Shown here piece by piece: positions 24,514 to 32,793 of a stretch of DNA of 52,070 nucleotides. This stretch comes from a virus. A program made the position numbers and the translations under genes. The first letter of the stretch is position 1. Each line of letters starts with the position of its first letter. The stretch is from the IMG/VR virus record IMGVR_UViG_3300036852_000324, positions 1-52,070 of that record. One strand, written 5' to 3'. The notes beneath the pieces are model-generated. The model worked only from the letters and a program-made list of their open reading frames with translations. It searched no databases and was not told the origin of the DNA.

Positions 24514-26325
24514 ATGCAGAATCTGACCAGCAGACGCAAGCTCGTGATGAGCGGGACCAAGATCCTGGTCGTCGTAGGGCAGTCGAACGGGAACGGGTTT
24601 GCGTTCACCGCGAACCAGATCGCGGTTCCCAATATCAGCTTCCCATATGCGGCCGTGAAGGAGATCGACCACGGCGCCACCATCAACGGCGATCCGCTCG
24701 TGTGGACGTTCGATCGTCCGGTCACGCTCGGAAACACCCTGCCGTCTCCGGTGGGCGTGGTTCCCGTTTCGCTGTCTCCTCGCACCGGAGACGCGAACGG
24801 GGATTCGGGTGTCGAGCTGTCGCTTATGCGCCGGCTAGATCGGGCATGGCCGGGACGCTGGGCGCTCGCGAAAATGTGCATCCCATCGTCTTCGATGCTC
24901 AACTGGATCGCGCCGCCAGACACGAGCGCGTACCCGACCGCGACGCCGCACCTATGGGATCAGTGGCTCGCGTTCCTGACGTTCTGCGAGGTCGTGTTCA
25001 ACGGAAAGATTTGGGCAGTCAATGACCACCAGGGCGAGAGCGATGCCCAGACCGCGCCGCTCTCCTCGACATGGGAGGCGCGCAAGATCAACTTCATCGT
25101 TGGTACGCGCAACTTCCTAGCGCGAACTACTCCGTGGTTCCTGCCGAGACTGCACTCGACCTCTCCGGGCTCGTTCAACGCGACCATCCGTACGGCGACG
25201 GCGAACATCGCGAATAACACGACCGGTAATACGCCGCGCTGTAAGATGATCGACATCGATTCGGTTGGGGTCACGACGCTGCACTACACCGACGACCAGT
25301 ATGCGGTCGCGGGCGTGGTCGAGTCGCGGGATGTGATCTCGTTCCTCGATCTGACCGAGCCGCCGGCGTCGTTGTTCTCTTGGTCCTGGTCGGGGACGAC
25401 CGTCACGTTCACCGATGCGTCGGTGGCCGGCGTTGGTCGCACGATAGTCTCGAGACTATACGACTTCGGGGACGCCTCTACGAGCACATCGACGAACCCC
25501 GTGCACGTCTACAGCGTACTGGGGACCTACACGGTCACGCTCAAGACCACCGATGACCGCGGCTCGATCGATATCTGCACCCGCCTGGTGACCTGTGCCG
25601 CCGGCAACTGGACCGTCGATGCAAAGAGCGGCAGGGCGGTTCCTGCAACGTCCGGCGAGGTCGCTGCGCTTTTTGCTGCAGCCGGACTCGGGTTCTCTCC
25701 GACCTCGGCCTATCTACCTGGCACCCCTACAGCCACTCCGATAGCGGATATCGTCGGGGCGTTTCCGCTCACAGTCGCCGGAGCGACGGTCGAGTTTCAG
25801 TCGACGGTTCCGAACTGGAACACGAAGGCGCTTCGCACGATCAACAACGTGACGGACGGCGCGTCTACGACCGATGCAGCACTTCCAGATGTCCTGACGA
25901 CTTCATGCCTCGCGATCGTTCAGGCGGCGATCTGGACGACACCAACGTCTACCCGCGGCGTGGTCGCGATGGGAACCACGGAGACGCAGCTGAGTTTCAA
26001 CAACGCCAACCCGCCGCGTATGCTCGTCAGGTCGAACACGCAAAGCACGACCGGTACCGCGGACGTCAATAACGACGTGCATCTGTTGATGCTGCGCCAC
26101 AACCGAACGGCTTCGACGTGCAAGATGATCACAGACCTCGAGCCCCCGGTTACCTGCACGTTCGCCACGAGCGTGACCGGTAAGCGGTTCAGGATCGGTC
26201 TCACAAGCTCGGCATCGCCTGGCGCGCAATTTGTTCACGTCATGAGAATCGACGGCGCGAACTCCGAGCTGTCGGACGCGCAGTGCAAGACCCTCGGCAA
26301 TGTCATGGGCTACGTGATGCCATGA
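24514..26325 (+). CDS. GQSN acetylesterase-PKD-LamG tail protein
   Basis: A 603-residue multidomain protein. Residues about 10-265: a SASA/DUF303-type SGNH esterase with VVVGQSNGNG (Ser in GQSN nucleophile block) and DHQGESDAQ (GESD block). Residues about 285-365: a PKD domain (YDFGDASTSTSTNPVHVYS...GTYTVTL). The C-terminal roughly 220 residues are concanavalin-like. It would deacetylate host surface polysaccharide as a receptor-processing spike. An alternative start is ATG at 24547. Confidence 0.8.
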   Translation: MQNLTSRRKLVMSGTKILVVVGQSNGNGFAFTANQIAVPNISFPYAAVKEIDHGATINGDPLVWTFDRPVTLGNTLPSPVGVVPVSLSPRTGDANGDSGVELSLMRRLDRAWPGRWALAKMCIPSSSMLNWIAPPDTSAYPTATPHLWDQWLAFLTFCEVVFNGKIWAVNDHQGESDAQTAPLSSTWEARKINFIVGTRNFLARTTPWFLPRLHSTSPGSFNATIRTATANIANNTTGNTPRCKMIDIDSVGVTTLHYTDDQYAVAGVVESRDVISFLDLTEPPASLFSWSWSGTTVTFTDASVAGVGRTIVSRLYDFGDASTSTSTNPVHVYSVLGTYTVTLKTTDDRGSIDICTRLVTCAAGNWTVDAKSGRAVPATSGEVAALFAAAGLGFSPTSAYLPGTPTATPIADIVGAFPLTVAGATVEFQSTVPNWNTKALRTINNVTDGASTTDAALPDVLTTSCLAIVQAAIWTTPTSTRGVVAMGTTETQLSFNNANPPRMLVRSNTQSTTGTADVNNDVHLLMLRHNRTASTCKMITDLEPPVTCTFATSVTGKRFRIGLTSSASPGAQFVHVMRIDGANSELSDAQCKTLGNVMGYVMP

Positions 26326-26341
26326 GCGAAGGAGCGTAACC

Positions 26342-26908
26342 ATGCAGCGCATCAAGCAATCAGATCCCCGAGCGGCCTTCCGTCGCATTTACTTCATGTG
26401 CGTTGACGTCAACAACCTGCAGACCCGGCTGCAGGCGTCGGACATGTCGACGTTCACGGTCCGAATCAGCAAGAACGGTGCAGCCGCCGGCGCGGCAGCA
26501 GCGGCGGCCCCGACCGAGATCGACGCGACCAACGCCAAGGGGATGTTCTATGTGGAGCTTGCCGTGGCCGACATCGGGACCGCGGGTCACGCCGTCCTGG
26601 TGATCACCAACGCAGGCGGCACGAAGACGATGGAGCGCCTGGAGATCACCCTGGAGGTCCAGCAGGCGATCGTTGCGAGCGCGATAACGGGCACGCTGAC
26701 GACCTCGACGTTCACCACGGACCGGACCGAGGCCACCACCGATTACTGGAAGGACGCCCTTGTCCTATTCCTGACCGGTAATCTGGCCGGACAGGTCAAG
26801 GAGGTTGGCGCGTACAACGGGACCACCAAGATGTTCACGTTGACCTCCGGCCTGGTCTTCACGGCGGCGCCGGCCAACGGCGACGTGTTCGAGATCATCA
26901 ACCGGTAG
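26342..26908 (+). CDS. tail/baseplate accessory protein
   Basis: A 188-residue beta-rich protein between the esterase and the gp48-like gene. The N-terminal region (RRIYFMCVDVNNLQTRLQAS...STFTVRISKNG) resembles small phage-tail beta-sandwich domains that handle polymeric parameters, followed by a repeat-like strand pattern. Probably links adhesin to wedge. No specific family proven. Confidence 0.55.
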   Translation: MQRIKQSDPRAAFRRIYFMCVDVNNLQTRLQASDMSTFTVRISKNGAAAGAAAAAAPTEIDATNAKGMFYVELAVADIGTAGHAVLVITNAGGTKTMERLEITLEVQQAIVASAITGTLTTSTFTTDRTEATTDYWKDALVLFLTGNLAGQVKEVGAYNGTTKMFTLTSGLVFTAAPANGDVFEIINR

Positions 26909-26909
26909 C

Positions 26910-28910
26910 ATGTCGAGGATCCTCTTCAGGGCGTTCGGCGGAGCGCCTCTGGCTCCGGTCCCACTTCCACTTGCCGGCAGTGGGAAGATCATCGAATTCG
27001 ATCCGCCGGGTGCGATCGGTCTCCCGCTCCGTGATGCGGTCGTGCTGTTCCGGTTCGATGAGACTGACCTCGTCTCCGGTCCGGCCGATGCGGCGCGCAC
27101 CGTAGGGGACCTTCTACCGTTCTCCGGCGGTGTCATCCCGGTCGTGGGGGATGGCGTCTGCGGGCGAACTAGGGTGTTCGTGCCTTCGCCGGCCGCCGCA
27201 TTCATCGGAGATGACCTCGCCGACAAGTCCTCCCTGCTGACTCGGGACATGACCATACAGGTAATCCTGTCGATGGACGCCGCAGCGCAGAGCGCCTCCG
27301 GTCACGCCGGCATGGTTGTGGCCCGCGGGACTGGTTCCGCGGCTGCGCAGTACCGGTGCTATGGTCTCGAGATCGTAGTCGATAGTGCCACGTCCTTCCT
27401 GTTCACGATGCGGTGGGTCTGGCAGGACACCGCGGGCGTCGACAAGACGCAGACCGGCGCGCAGTTCTCGATGCCGCCGCCCCTCGGTACCGACTTCACC
27501 ATGCTCACCGCGACTCGCCGGTGGGTCTCGCCGACCGAGGTCGTACTTCGCTACTACATCGGGGACCTCTTCCTCGGCGAGGTCGTCAGCGCGGACGGCT
27601 CGATCGGCGGCGGCACCCTGGGGAGGTTCCTGGTCGGGGCGGCTCCGTCCTCCGGCAACAACCGGGAGTTCGCTGGCGCGATCGACGAGCTTCTGATCCT
27701 CGACCACGAGATCTCGCACGAGGAAGTGGAGGCCACGTGGCTGCGCATCACCAGGTGGCAACCCCTGGGATATCAGCTGATTAGAGAGCTTCACGACAAG
27801 GGGCACCCGAACAGTCCTGACCCGGGAACCGATGTCCAGCTCGACCTCCGCATGACCGGCAATGCGCTCGGCTACGCCGCCGCAAGAGCGGAGGACGTAC
27901 GCGCCAACATCCTTCCCCAGCGCGCCTACGGGTCTGTACTCGAGGACTGGGAGGAGGTCGTCCGGGTCACACCTGAGCCCCAGCAGGACATCGATACGCG
28001 GCGCGCGCGCGTCCTGGCCAAGATCCGTCAGCGCCTGGGCAGCTCGCTCCCTGGGTTCGGTGATGCGCTCGCGGGCCTACTCGGCGGCGGCGCCATCACC
28101 GACCTGGAATTCCTGGCGTTCTCCAACCAGATCGACACCGACTTCGCTACCATCGATCCCCTGCGATGGGACGAGACGCCTACCACGGCGTTCTCGGTCG
28201 TCTCTGGCGCGGCGTCCTGTCAGCCCGGTGCTGGAACGTTCCTGATGAACGGAGTTACGCGGACCTGGGTGACCCTGCGCCAGACGGTAGGCGGAGACGC
28301 CAAGCAGGCGCATGCGCTGACGAAGCTCGTGTTTACGACGCCCCAGTCGGTGGCTGAGGCCGGGATCTACTTCGAGAATGCCGGAGCGGGCAACTACCTT
28401 CTGCTCGGACTACGGGACGACGCGGGCTCGTTCAAGATCCAGACGGAGATATTCCTGGGCGGCGTCTCGCAGGGCCTGGTTCTCCAGGCGACCCTGGGCG
28501 CCAACCCGGCGGCGGTGTGGCTTCACCTCTACCAGACCGTGGTCGATGGTACGTGGAAGGCGGAGTGGTCGGTCACCAGCGGAACCACCGGCTTCACGTC
28601 CTCGGCAAACATCACGTTCCCGACCGCGGCGCACTGGACCGGATGCTATCTGCGCTCGACCGGGGCCATCGCCGCTCCGCGCGCCGACTTCGACGACCAC
28701 AAGCTCTACGAGCCGTTCAGCGGTCGGCCATTCAACGCGTACATCTTGCTCGATCGTTCGCTCGGTTTCTCGCCGGACATCGACGGCGCAAACGATGTCA
28801 TCTCCGCGATCAAGCACGGATTTGTGCATGGCGCGTTCATCACGAATCCGGTCCTTCTGGCGGACGATCCTGACGGCGGTGCGGATGTCGCACCTACCGG
28901 TGGGTACTGA
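26910..28910 (+). CDS. LamG-gp48 fusion tail protein
   Basis: A 666-residue protein. Residues about 60-285 form a LamG/concanavalin-like domain; about 290-430 match the Mu gp48 (DUF2313) baseplate protein (LIRELHDKGHPNSPDPGTD...ILPQRAYGSVLEDWEEVVRV); then a second concanavalin-like beta domain runs to about residue 600. The gp48 domain attaches to the wedge; the beta domains would bind host sugar. Its first nine codons are nearly repeated at 35343. Confidence 0.78.
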   Translation: MSRILFRAFGGAPLAPVPLPLAGSGKIIEFDPPGAIGLPLRDAVVLFRFDETDLVSGPADAARTVGDLLPFSGGVIPVVGDGVCGRTRVFVPSPAAAFIGDDLADKSSLLTRDMTIQVILSMDAAAQSASGHAGMVVARGTGSAAAQYRCYGLEIVVDSATSFLFTMRWVWQDTAGVDKTQTGAQFSMPPPLGTDFTMLTATRRWVSPTEVVLRYYIGDLFLGEVVSADGSIGGGTLGRFLVGAAPSSGNNREFAGAIDELLILDHEISHEEVEATWLRITRWQPLGYQLIRELHDKGHPNSPDPGTDVQLDLRMTGNALGYAAARAEDVRANILPQRAYGSVLEDWEEVVRVTPEPQQDIDTRRARVLAKIRQRLGSSLPGFGDALAGLLGGGAITDLEFLAFSNQIDTDFATIDPLRWDETPTTAFSVVSGAASCQPGAGTFLMNGVTRTWVTLRQTVGGDAKQAHALTKLVFTTPQSVAEAGIYFENAGAGNYLLLGLRDDAGSFKIQTEIFLGGVSQGLVLQATLGANPAAVWLHLYQTVVDGTWKAEWSVTSGTTGFTSSANITFPTAAHWTGCYLRSTGAIAAPRADFDDHKLYEPFSGRPFNAYILLDRSLGFSPDIDGANDVISAIKHGFVHGAFITNPVLLADDPDGGADVAPTGGY

Positions 28911-28925
28911 AGCATCATGATGCAC

Positions 28926-28953
28926 TTGACATCAAAAGATGCAATTGTTAACA
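28926..28953 (+). promoter_or_regulatory. sigma70-like promoter of lipoprotein gene
   Basis: TTGACA (28926-28931), 16-base spacer, TTAACA (28948-28953). The GTG start of the lipoprotein is only 8 bases beyond the -10 box, so the transcript should start at or beside the codon and be leaderless. Confidence 0.7.
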
Positions 28954-28961
28954 GTGTGCAC

Positions 28962-29636
28962 GTGAAGACCTCTCTCGTCGTGTTACTTGCCGTGTTGTCA
29001 TCCTGCGGAGATGACCTCATTGGGCATCCCGATTCCGCTTTACCGACCGAAGATGCGGTCATCGACAACTCTGTCGAGCAAGGATGCATGGGTAATCTAC
29101 CGACGAGTCGCACTGTGACCATCAACCCGGGGGATCCGATCCCCGGTACTATCATAAACGAGCTTCAGGACATGGTGGTCGGAGGACGACGCCCTTCCTA
29201 TACGGTCAAGATCCCGTTCAGGTCCCTGGTGCAGACCTCCTCCACTGGAGCCCTTACAGTGGTCGACAATCCATCTGGAGGGACACAGCCATTTCAGGTA
29301 GTGAAATTCATATCCCCTGGATCCCTGGGTTGTCGAATAGCTCTACCGTTCACGATCGGGGATACGCTAACGGCGTTCTCCATGGACGTATACGGTAACG
29401 GTGTGGTCGACTCCAACGCGGATCTCGAGGTCAGGGACCAGGCCGGCGCATCCGTTGCTTCCCTGGCTACGGTATCCTCAGGCGCTCTACCTGCGTCTTG
29501 GTCGGTCATATCGGTCGCAACATCCTCCACCCTTCCCAGGGTCATGCTGATCACCGATGTCCTCGTGATTCGTCCATTTACTGCAGCAGCCGGAACCCTG
29601 CACTACGGACACGCCTACCTGACCTTCAGGAGATAG
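28962..29636 (+). CDS. putative phage-encoded lipoprotein A
   Basis: A 224-residue protein. GTG start at 28962 gives MKTSLVVLLAVLSSC, a textbook lipoprotein signal peptide with lipobox LSSC; starting at the upstream ATG (28917) would bury it behind a polar tail and lacks a ribosome site. The mature region has GDPIP...NELQDM, GDT, YGNG...DLEVRD, LPASW and ends in LTF. It would be anchored in host membrane and face the periplasm or surface. Paralogue of the next gene. Superinfection exclusion or host-surface alteration are possible roles. Confidence 0.72.
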   Translation: MKTSLVVLLAVLSSCGDDLIGHPDSALPTEDAVIDNSVEQGCMGNLPTSRTVTINPGDPIPGTIINELQDMVVGGRRPSYTVKIPFRSLVQTSSTGALTVVDNPSGGTQPFQVVKFISPGSLGCRIALPFTIGDTLTAFSMDVYGNGVVDSNADLEVRDQAGASVASLATVSSGALPASWSVISVATSSTLPRVMLITDVLVIRPFTAAAGTLHYGHAYLTFRR

Positions 29637-29644
29637 TTAGCAAT

Positions 29645-29672
29645 ATACGTACCCAATTACATGGGTACGTAT
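29645..29672. repeat. 11-bp perfect hairpin between lipoprotein genes
   Basis: ATACGTACCCA (29645-29655) and TGGGTACGTAT (62-72 of that block) pair perfectly around a 6-base loop, 9 bases after the lipoprotein A stop. No T-run follows, so it looks more like an operator or mRNA 3' hairpin than a classic terminator. A promoter-like sequence starts 14 bases downstream. Confidence 0.6.
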
Positions 29673-29685
29673 GTGCAATAGGTAG

Positions 29686-29712
29686 TTGACGCCACGCACA
29701 CCGCAGTACTAG
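29686..29712 (+). promoter_or_regulatory. promoter-like sequence before lipoprotein B
   Basis: TTGACG (29686-29691) is followed after 15 bases by TACTAG, or after 18 by TAGGTA (29710-29715). The start ATG at 29722 lies within 7-10 bases of either box, again predicting a leaderless transcript. Spacing is not ideal. Confidence 0.5.
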
Positions 29713-29721
29713 GTATCAGGC

Positions 29722-30459
29722 ATGCCAGCAAAATACCTAGTAGCCATGTGCGTGGCGTCCTGTTCTACATATCAATCATCATCACCGGACGCAAGGGTCG
29801 GACCGGTGAGGGGGCTAGATAGAGCCGAGACCGACTGCGGGATAGTTCCCTGCTGTTGGCCGGGAGGTCCACCGGACGAGGGCAACTGCCCTCCTCGTCC
29901 TGCCAATGCGTACGTGCCGAACCTTCCCGACGGAAGAAGCGTCACCCTGAATTCGGGAGATCCGATCCCGGTCGAACTTCTCAACGAGCTTCAGGACATG
30001 ATCGTAGGATCGAGGAGGACCACATTTGTATCCAGGATACCGATGCGGTCCCTGGTCCAGTCCTCGCCTGACGGCCGGATTACTTTGGCGACCAATCCAG
30101 CCGTAGGGGCATCCGCGCAGGTTGTGAAATTCACCACCACGGGAGGCGAGTTCGAGAGAGTTTGCATCCCGACCGAGGTAGGCGACACCATCATGTCCGG
30201 CGCGATCGAGGTCTGGGGCAACGGAGCGATGGATCCGCTCATAGACCTGAAGGTCAGGGACAAGAACGACGCCCTCGTTCAATTCGTTGCCCAGTCCAGC
30301 TCATTCAACCTCCCGGCTTCGTGGACCAACGTGTCGATAGTCAATCAGGTGTCCACCAGAACCCTGCTGGCTACCGATGTTCTGTGTCTTGACTTCGGTT
30401 TCACCACTTCACCGGGATCGCTTTACCTCAACAATCTGTATCTTACGTTCGTCCACTAG
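29722..30459 (+). CDS. putative phage-encoded lipoprotein B, paralogue of A
   Basis: A 245-residue protein starting MPAKYLVAMCVASC, a short lipoprotein signal with lipobox VASC. After a Pro/Cys-rich spacer it aligns along its length with protein A: GDPIP...NELQDMIVG.RR, SLVQ, GDT, WGNG...DLKVRD, LPASW, LYLTF. The two share an ancestor by tandem duplication and have diverged strongly, especially at the N-terminus. Same inferred role as A. Confidence 0.68.
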   Translation: MPAKYLVAMCVASCSTYQSSSPDARVGPVRGLDRAETDCGIVPCCWPGGPPDEGNCPPRPANAYVPNLPDGRSVTLNSGDPIPVELLNELQDMIVGSRRTTFVSRIPMRSLVQSSPDGRITLATNPAVGASAQVVKFTTTGGEFERVCIPTEVGDTIMSGAIEVWGNGAMDPLIDLKVRDKNDALVQFVAQSSSFNLPASWTNVSIVNQVSTRTLLATDVLCLDFGFTTSPGSLYLNNLYLTFVH

Positions 30460-30510
30460 GGCGGAATCTTCTTCTTGTGCCTACCGTCCGGTGCATGTAA
30501 CCAGGATGGG

Positions 30511-30975
30511 ATGGCTCACCGATCCCGCACCCCACCAATAGGGATGCCCGTCTCCATTTCACCGGTCGGACCGGATGACCCGGTGGAGACGATGCGCATC
30601 CTCACTCGCAGATCTCACGACACGCAGCGCAACACCGAGACGACGCTCGACCGGGTAGACGGTCTTCGAATCGAGCTAGGTGGACGCATCGACCAGCTCG
30701 ATGCGCAGATCGCGGAGGTCGCGGTCGGTAGCGCCAGGGTCGAGGGCAAGCTCGACATCCTGGTCGGCGCCGTCAGCCGATCGCTTGACGCACAAAGCCA
30801 GGGCCACATTTCAGCAATCACGGCCAGGATCGAGATGGAGCGAACTGACCAGCTGGCATCCATCAACGCCCGCAGGGAGCGTTGGAAGCTTGCCCAAAAC
30901 GTAATCATCAAGGCCATCGCCGGCATTGGTGTAGCGTGGGCCGCAATTGCCACCGCCATCGCGAAGGGATGCTGA
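30511..30975 (+). CDS. XhlA-like coiled-coil membrane protein
   Basis: A 154-residue protein with a long charged helix (residues about 40-125, heptad pattern) and a C-terminal hydrophobic segment (VIIKAIAGIGVAWAAIATAIA). This layout matches XhlA-type lysis accessory proteins that sit on the membrane with a holin. Start ATG at 30511 follows AGGATG; the earlier TTG at 30475 is possible but lacks a site. Confidence 0.55.
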   Translation: MAHRSRTPPIGMPVSISPVGPDDPVETMRILTRRSHDTQRNTETTLDRVDGLRIELGGRIDQLDAQIAEVAVGSARVEGKLDILVGAVSRSLDAQSQGHISAITARIEMERTDQLASINARRERWKLAQNVIIKAIAGIGVAWAAIATAIAKGC

Positions 30976-31442
30976 TGCTGTTCGAGATCCTAGCTGGCGT
31001 CGGCGCAGTCGGTACCGCGGCAGGATGGCTATTCGCCTGGAGATCTCGCGGAGAAGCTCTGGCGGCCCGCGGCGATGCCAACGCGGCAGGTGAGCGGGCC
31101 AGGATGGCCGAGGTCAAGTCCGCCGCCATGGAGCAGCAAGCCCTCGACGCGGAGTCCCGTGCGGCCGTCGCCGTCATTCAATACAAGTCCACAGCGACCG
31201 ACCTCGAGATCACACAGCAGGACCTCCTTCGGGAGCGAATCCTAAGAGGAGATCTACTTGATAAGCTTGCAAAACTTGGCGCTCCTGTCGGCGATGAGCT
31301 GCTGGACAGCACCATCCGCCGGCTGTACGAGAACCGTCACCGTCCGGGAAACGCAAACAGTCCGAGTCCCGGTGCCGGTGGAGATCTATCGGGTGTGCCC
31401 AGCGACCCTGCCAAGCCTCCCGCCGCCACCGGAAAGAGCTGA
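30975..31442 (+). CDS. inner-membrane spanin candidate (Rz-like)
   Basis: A 155-residue protein with one N-terminal transmembrane helix (MLFEILAGVGAVGTAAGWLFAW) followed by a long charged helical region, then a Pro-rich tail, the standard i-spanin layout. AAGGG precedes the start. A second lysis gene is embedded out of frame in its 3' half, the usual Rz/Rz1 arrangement. It would fuse inner and outer membranes at the end of lysis. Confidence 0.72.
   Translation: MLFEILAGVGAVGTAAGWLFAWRSRGEALAARGDANAAGERARMAEVKSAAMEQQALDAESRAAVAVIQYKSTATDLEITQQDLLRERILRGDLLDKLAKLGAPVGDELLDSTIRRLYENRHRPGNANSPSPGAGGDLSGVPSDPAKPPAATGKS
31243..31250 (+). promoter_or_regulatory. strong Shine-Dalgarno for embedded TTG start
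   Basis: AAGAGGAG lies 7 bases before a TTG codon at 31258, inside the i-spanin frame. It decides the start of the o-spanin. Confidence 0.72.
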
Positions 31443-31581
31443 TGGCGTTCGCTGTACGGAAGCGTTCGGCAAGGGGTCGGCTTGCTATAACCCCGAGGGC
31501 TCCATTCGCATGGCGGCCCTCCTGATGGTCCTGACCGGGGTGTACGAAGCCCGCGAGGCCTGCGGCACTGCCAAACCGTAG
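31258..31581 (+). CDS. outer-membrane spanin candidate (Rz1-like), TTG start
   Basis: A 107-residue protein nested out of frame in the i-spanin gene and extending beyond it. TTG start supported by AAGAGGAG. N-terminus MISLQNLALLSAMSCWTAPS then AGC, giving possible lipoboxes at AMSC or SAGC. Then TVTVRETQTVRVPVPVEIYR, the Val/Pro strand typical of o-spanins, and a PSLPPPP stretch. The rest is an unusual C-terminal extension with three more Cys. It would be the lipoprotein partner in the spanin complex. Confidence 0.7.
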   Translation: MISLQNLALLSAMSCWTAPSAGCTRTVTVRETQTVRVPVPVEIYRVCPATLPSLPPPPERADGVRCTEAFGKGSACYNPEGSIRMAALLMVLTGVYEAREACGTAKP

Positions 31582-31621
31582 ACTGGACTCCGACCACCGG
31601 ATCGTGGCAACACCGGAGTAC

Positions 31622-32059
31622 ATGACCAAACGAATCCTGCAGTCACTTGGAGTACTCGCCGTTCTGGCCCTGTACGTGGGAACCGCGCTGGCCGCCGATG
31701 CCCCACCGAGCCCGGACGCTGACGCCGCCGGATGGATCAAGGCCCTCTACGAGGCGGTCACCAGTAAGAACTGGGGCCTCGTGGCCGGCGTGGTCCTGAT
31801 CGGCCTGGTGTATCCGCTGCGCCGGTTCGGTCCGTCGATATTCAAGACGGGATTTGGCGGGATTGTTCTGGCGTTTCTGACGTCTCTGGCCGGCACGTTC
31901 GGCATCGCCCTGGCCGCGGGAGCGAAGCCCAACCTGGCCATGATCGTAACCGCCGTAACCACCGCGGCGACGGCCGCCGGGTTATGGCAATGGATCAAGG
32001 ACCACATCCCTGGGATGCAGGAGGTCGCCGACAAGGCGGTCGAGAAGAAGGCGTCGTGA
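31622..32059 (+). CDS. holin candidate, multi-span membrane protein
   Basis: A 145-residue protein starting ATG at 31622 after CCGGAG. A signal-like N-terminus (ILQSLGVLAVLALYVGTALA) is followed by WGLVAGVVLIGLVYPL, IVLAFLTSLAGTFGIALAAG and MIVTAVTTAATAAGLWQW, giving 3-4 membrane segments, then a charged tail. Immediately upstream of the muramidase, it is the best holin candidate. Not matched to a defined holin family. Confidence 0.62.
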   Translation: MTKRILQSLGVLAVLALYVGTALAADAPPSPDADAAGWIKALYEAVTSKNWGLVAGVVLIGLVYPLRRFGPSIFKTGFGGIVLAFLTSLAGTFGIALAAGAKPNLAMIVTAVTTAATAAGLWQWIKDHIPGMQEVADKAVEKKAS

Positions 32060-32793
32060 AGATCGATCCACTGTTCATCGACACCTACGCGGGCGATAGG
32101 CCCTGCGACTGGGCGCGTTTTATCGCCGCGGGTCCGCCCTGGCATGGCGCCATCTTCAAGATGTCCGAGGGCCTTCGATACGAATACGCGGCCTGGGTCA
32201 GTCGACAGCGCGCCCTGTTCGTGGCCAGCGAGCGCTATGGCGTCGACCTGTTCGACGGGCTCTACCACTACCTCGACATTGGCGCGAGCGGAGCCATGCA
32301 GGCGGAGTGGTTCTGGTCCCTGACGCAGAACGCCGGCGGAGAGAAGATCGGAACCCTGTGGGGGATGGTTGACGTGGAGCGCTCCGGGCAGCGCGTTCCG
32401 TTGACCAGGTCCCGGGTCACCGACTGCATCGGATCCTTCGCAAACCGGTACGAGCAGCTCGCGGGCCGCAAGGCCACGCTGTACGGCGGAGAGCTGCTGC
32501 GCGCGATCGGCGCGCAGGGCCTGTACGGCTGCGGGCGTTCGGCGGTTGCCATGTACTCCACCGAGCTGCACGGCAAGGGCGAGTCAACCGAGCACTTCCT
32601 ACGCCGAACGGGAACCGACCTGGCGCACCTGCTGTTCTGGCAGTACGACGGCACCGAGGCTAGCACTGGCCCGGTCGGGTACCCGCGCGCGGCTCCCGGA
32701 TGCCCGAATGTCGACATCTCGGCGCTGGTAGTGCCCCAGGGAATTGCGGGGCTGCGTTCTATGATCTGGCCTGAAGATCCCGCGGGCCGCTAG
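32056..32793 (+). CDS. GH25-type muramidase endolysin
   Basis: A 245-residue GTG-start protein overlapping the holin-candidate stop. GH25 hallmarks: early IDTYAGD (first catalytic Asp region), FDGLYHYLDIG (strand with conserved Tyr-His), and MVDVERSG (DxE catalytic pair), then ATLYGGELLR and WQYDGTE near the C-terminus. It would cleave peptidoglycan MurNAc-GlcNAc bonds. No signal peptide, so it depends on the holin. Confidence 0.82.
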   Translation: MKIDPLFIDTYAGDRPCDWARFIAAGPPWHGAIFKMSEGLRYEYAAWVSRQRALFVASERYGVDLFDGLYHYLDIGASGAMQAEWFWSLTQNAGGEKIGTLWGMVDVERSGQRVPLTRSRVTDCIGSFANRYEQLAGRKATLYGGELLRAIGAQGLYGCGRSAVAMYSTELHGKGESTEHFLRRTGTDLAHLLFWQYDGTEASTGPVGYPRAAPGCPNVDISALVVPQGIAGLRSMIWPEDPAGR

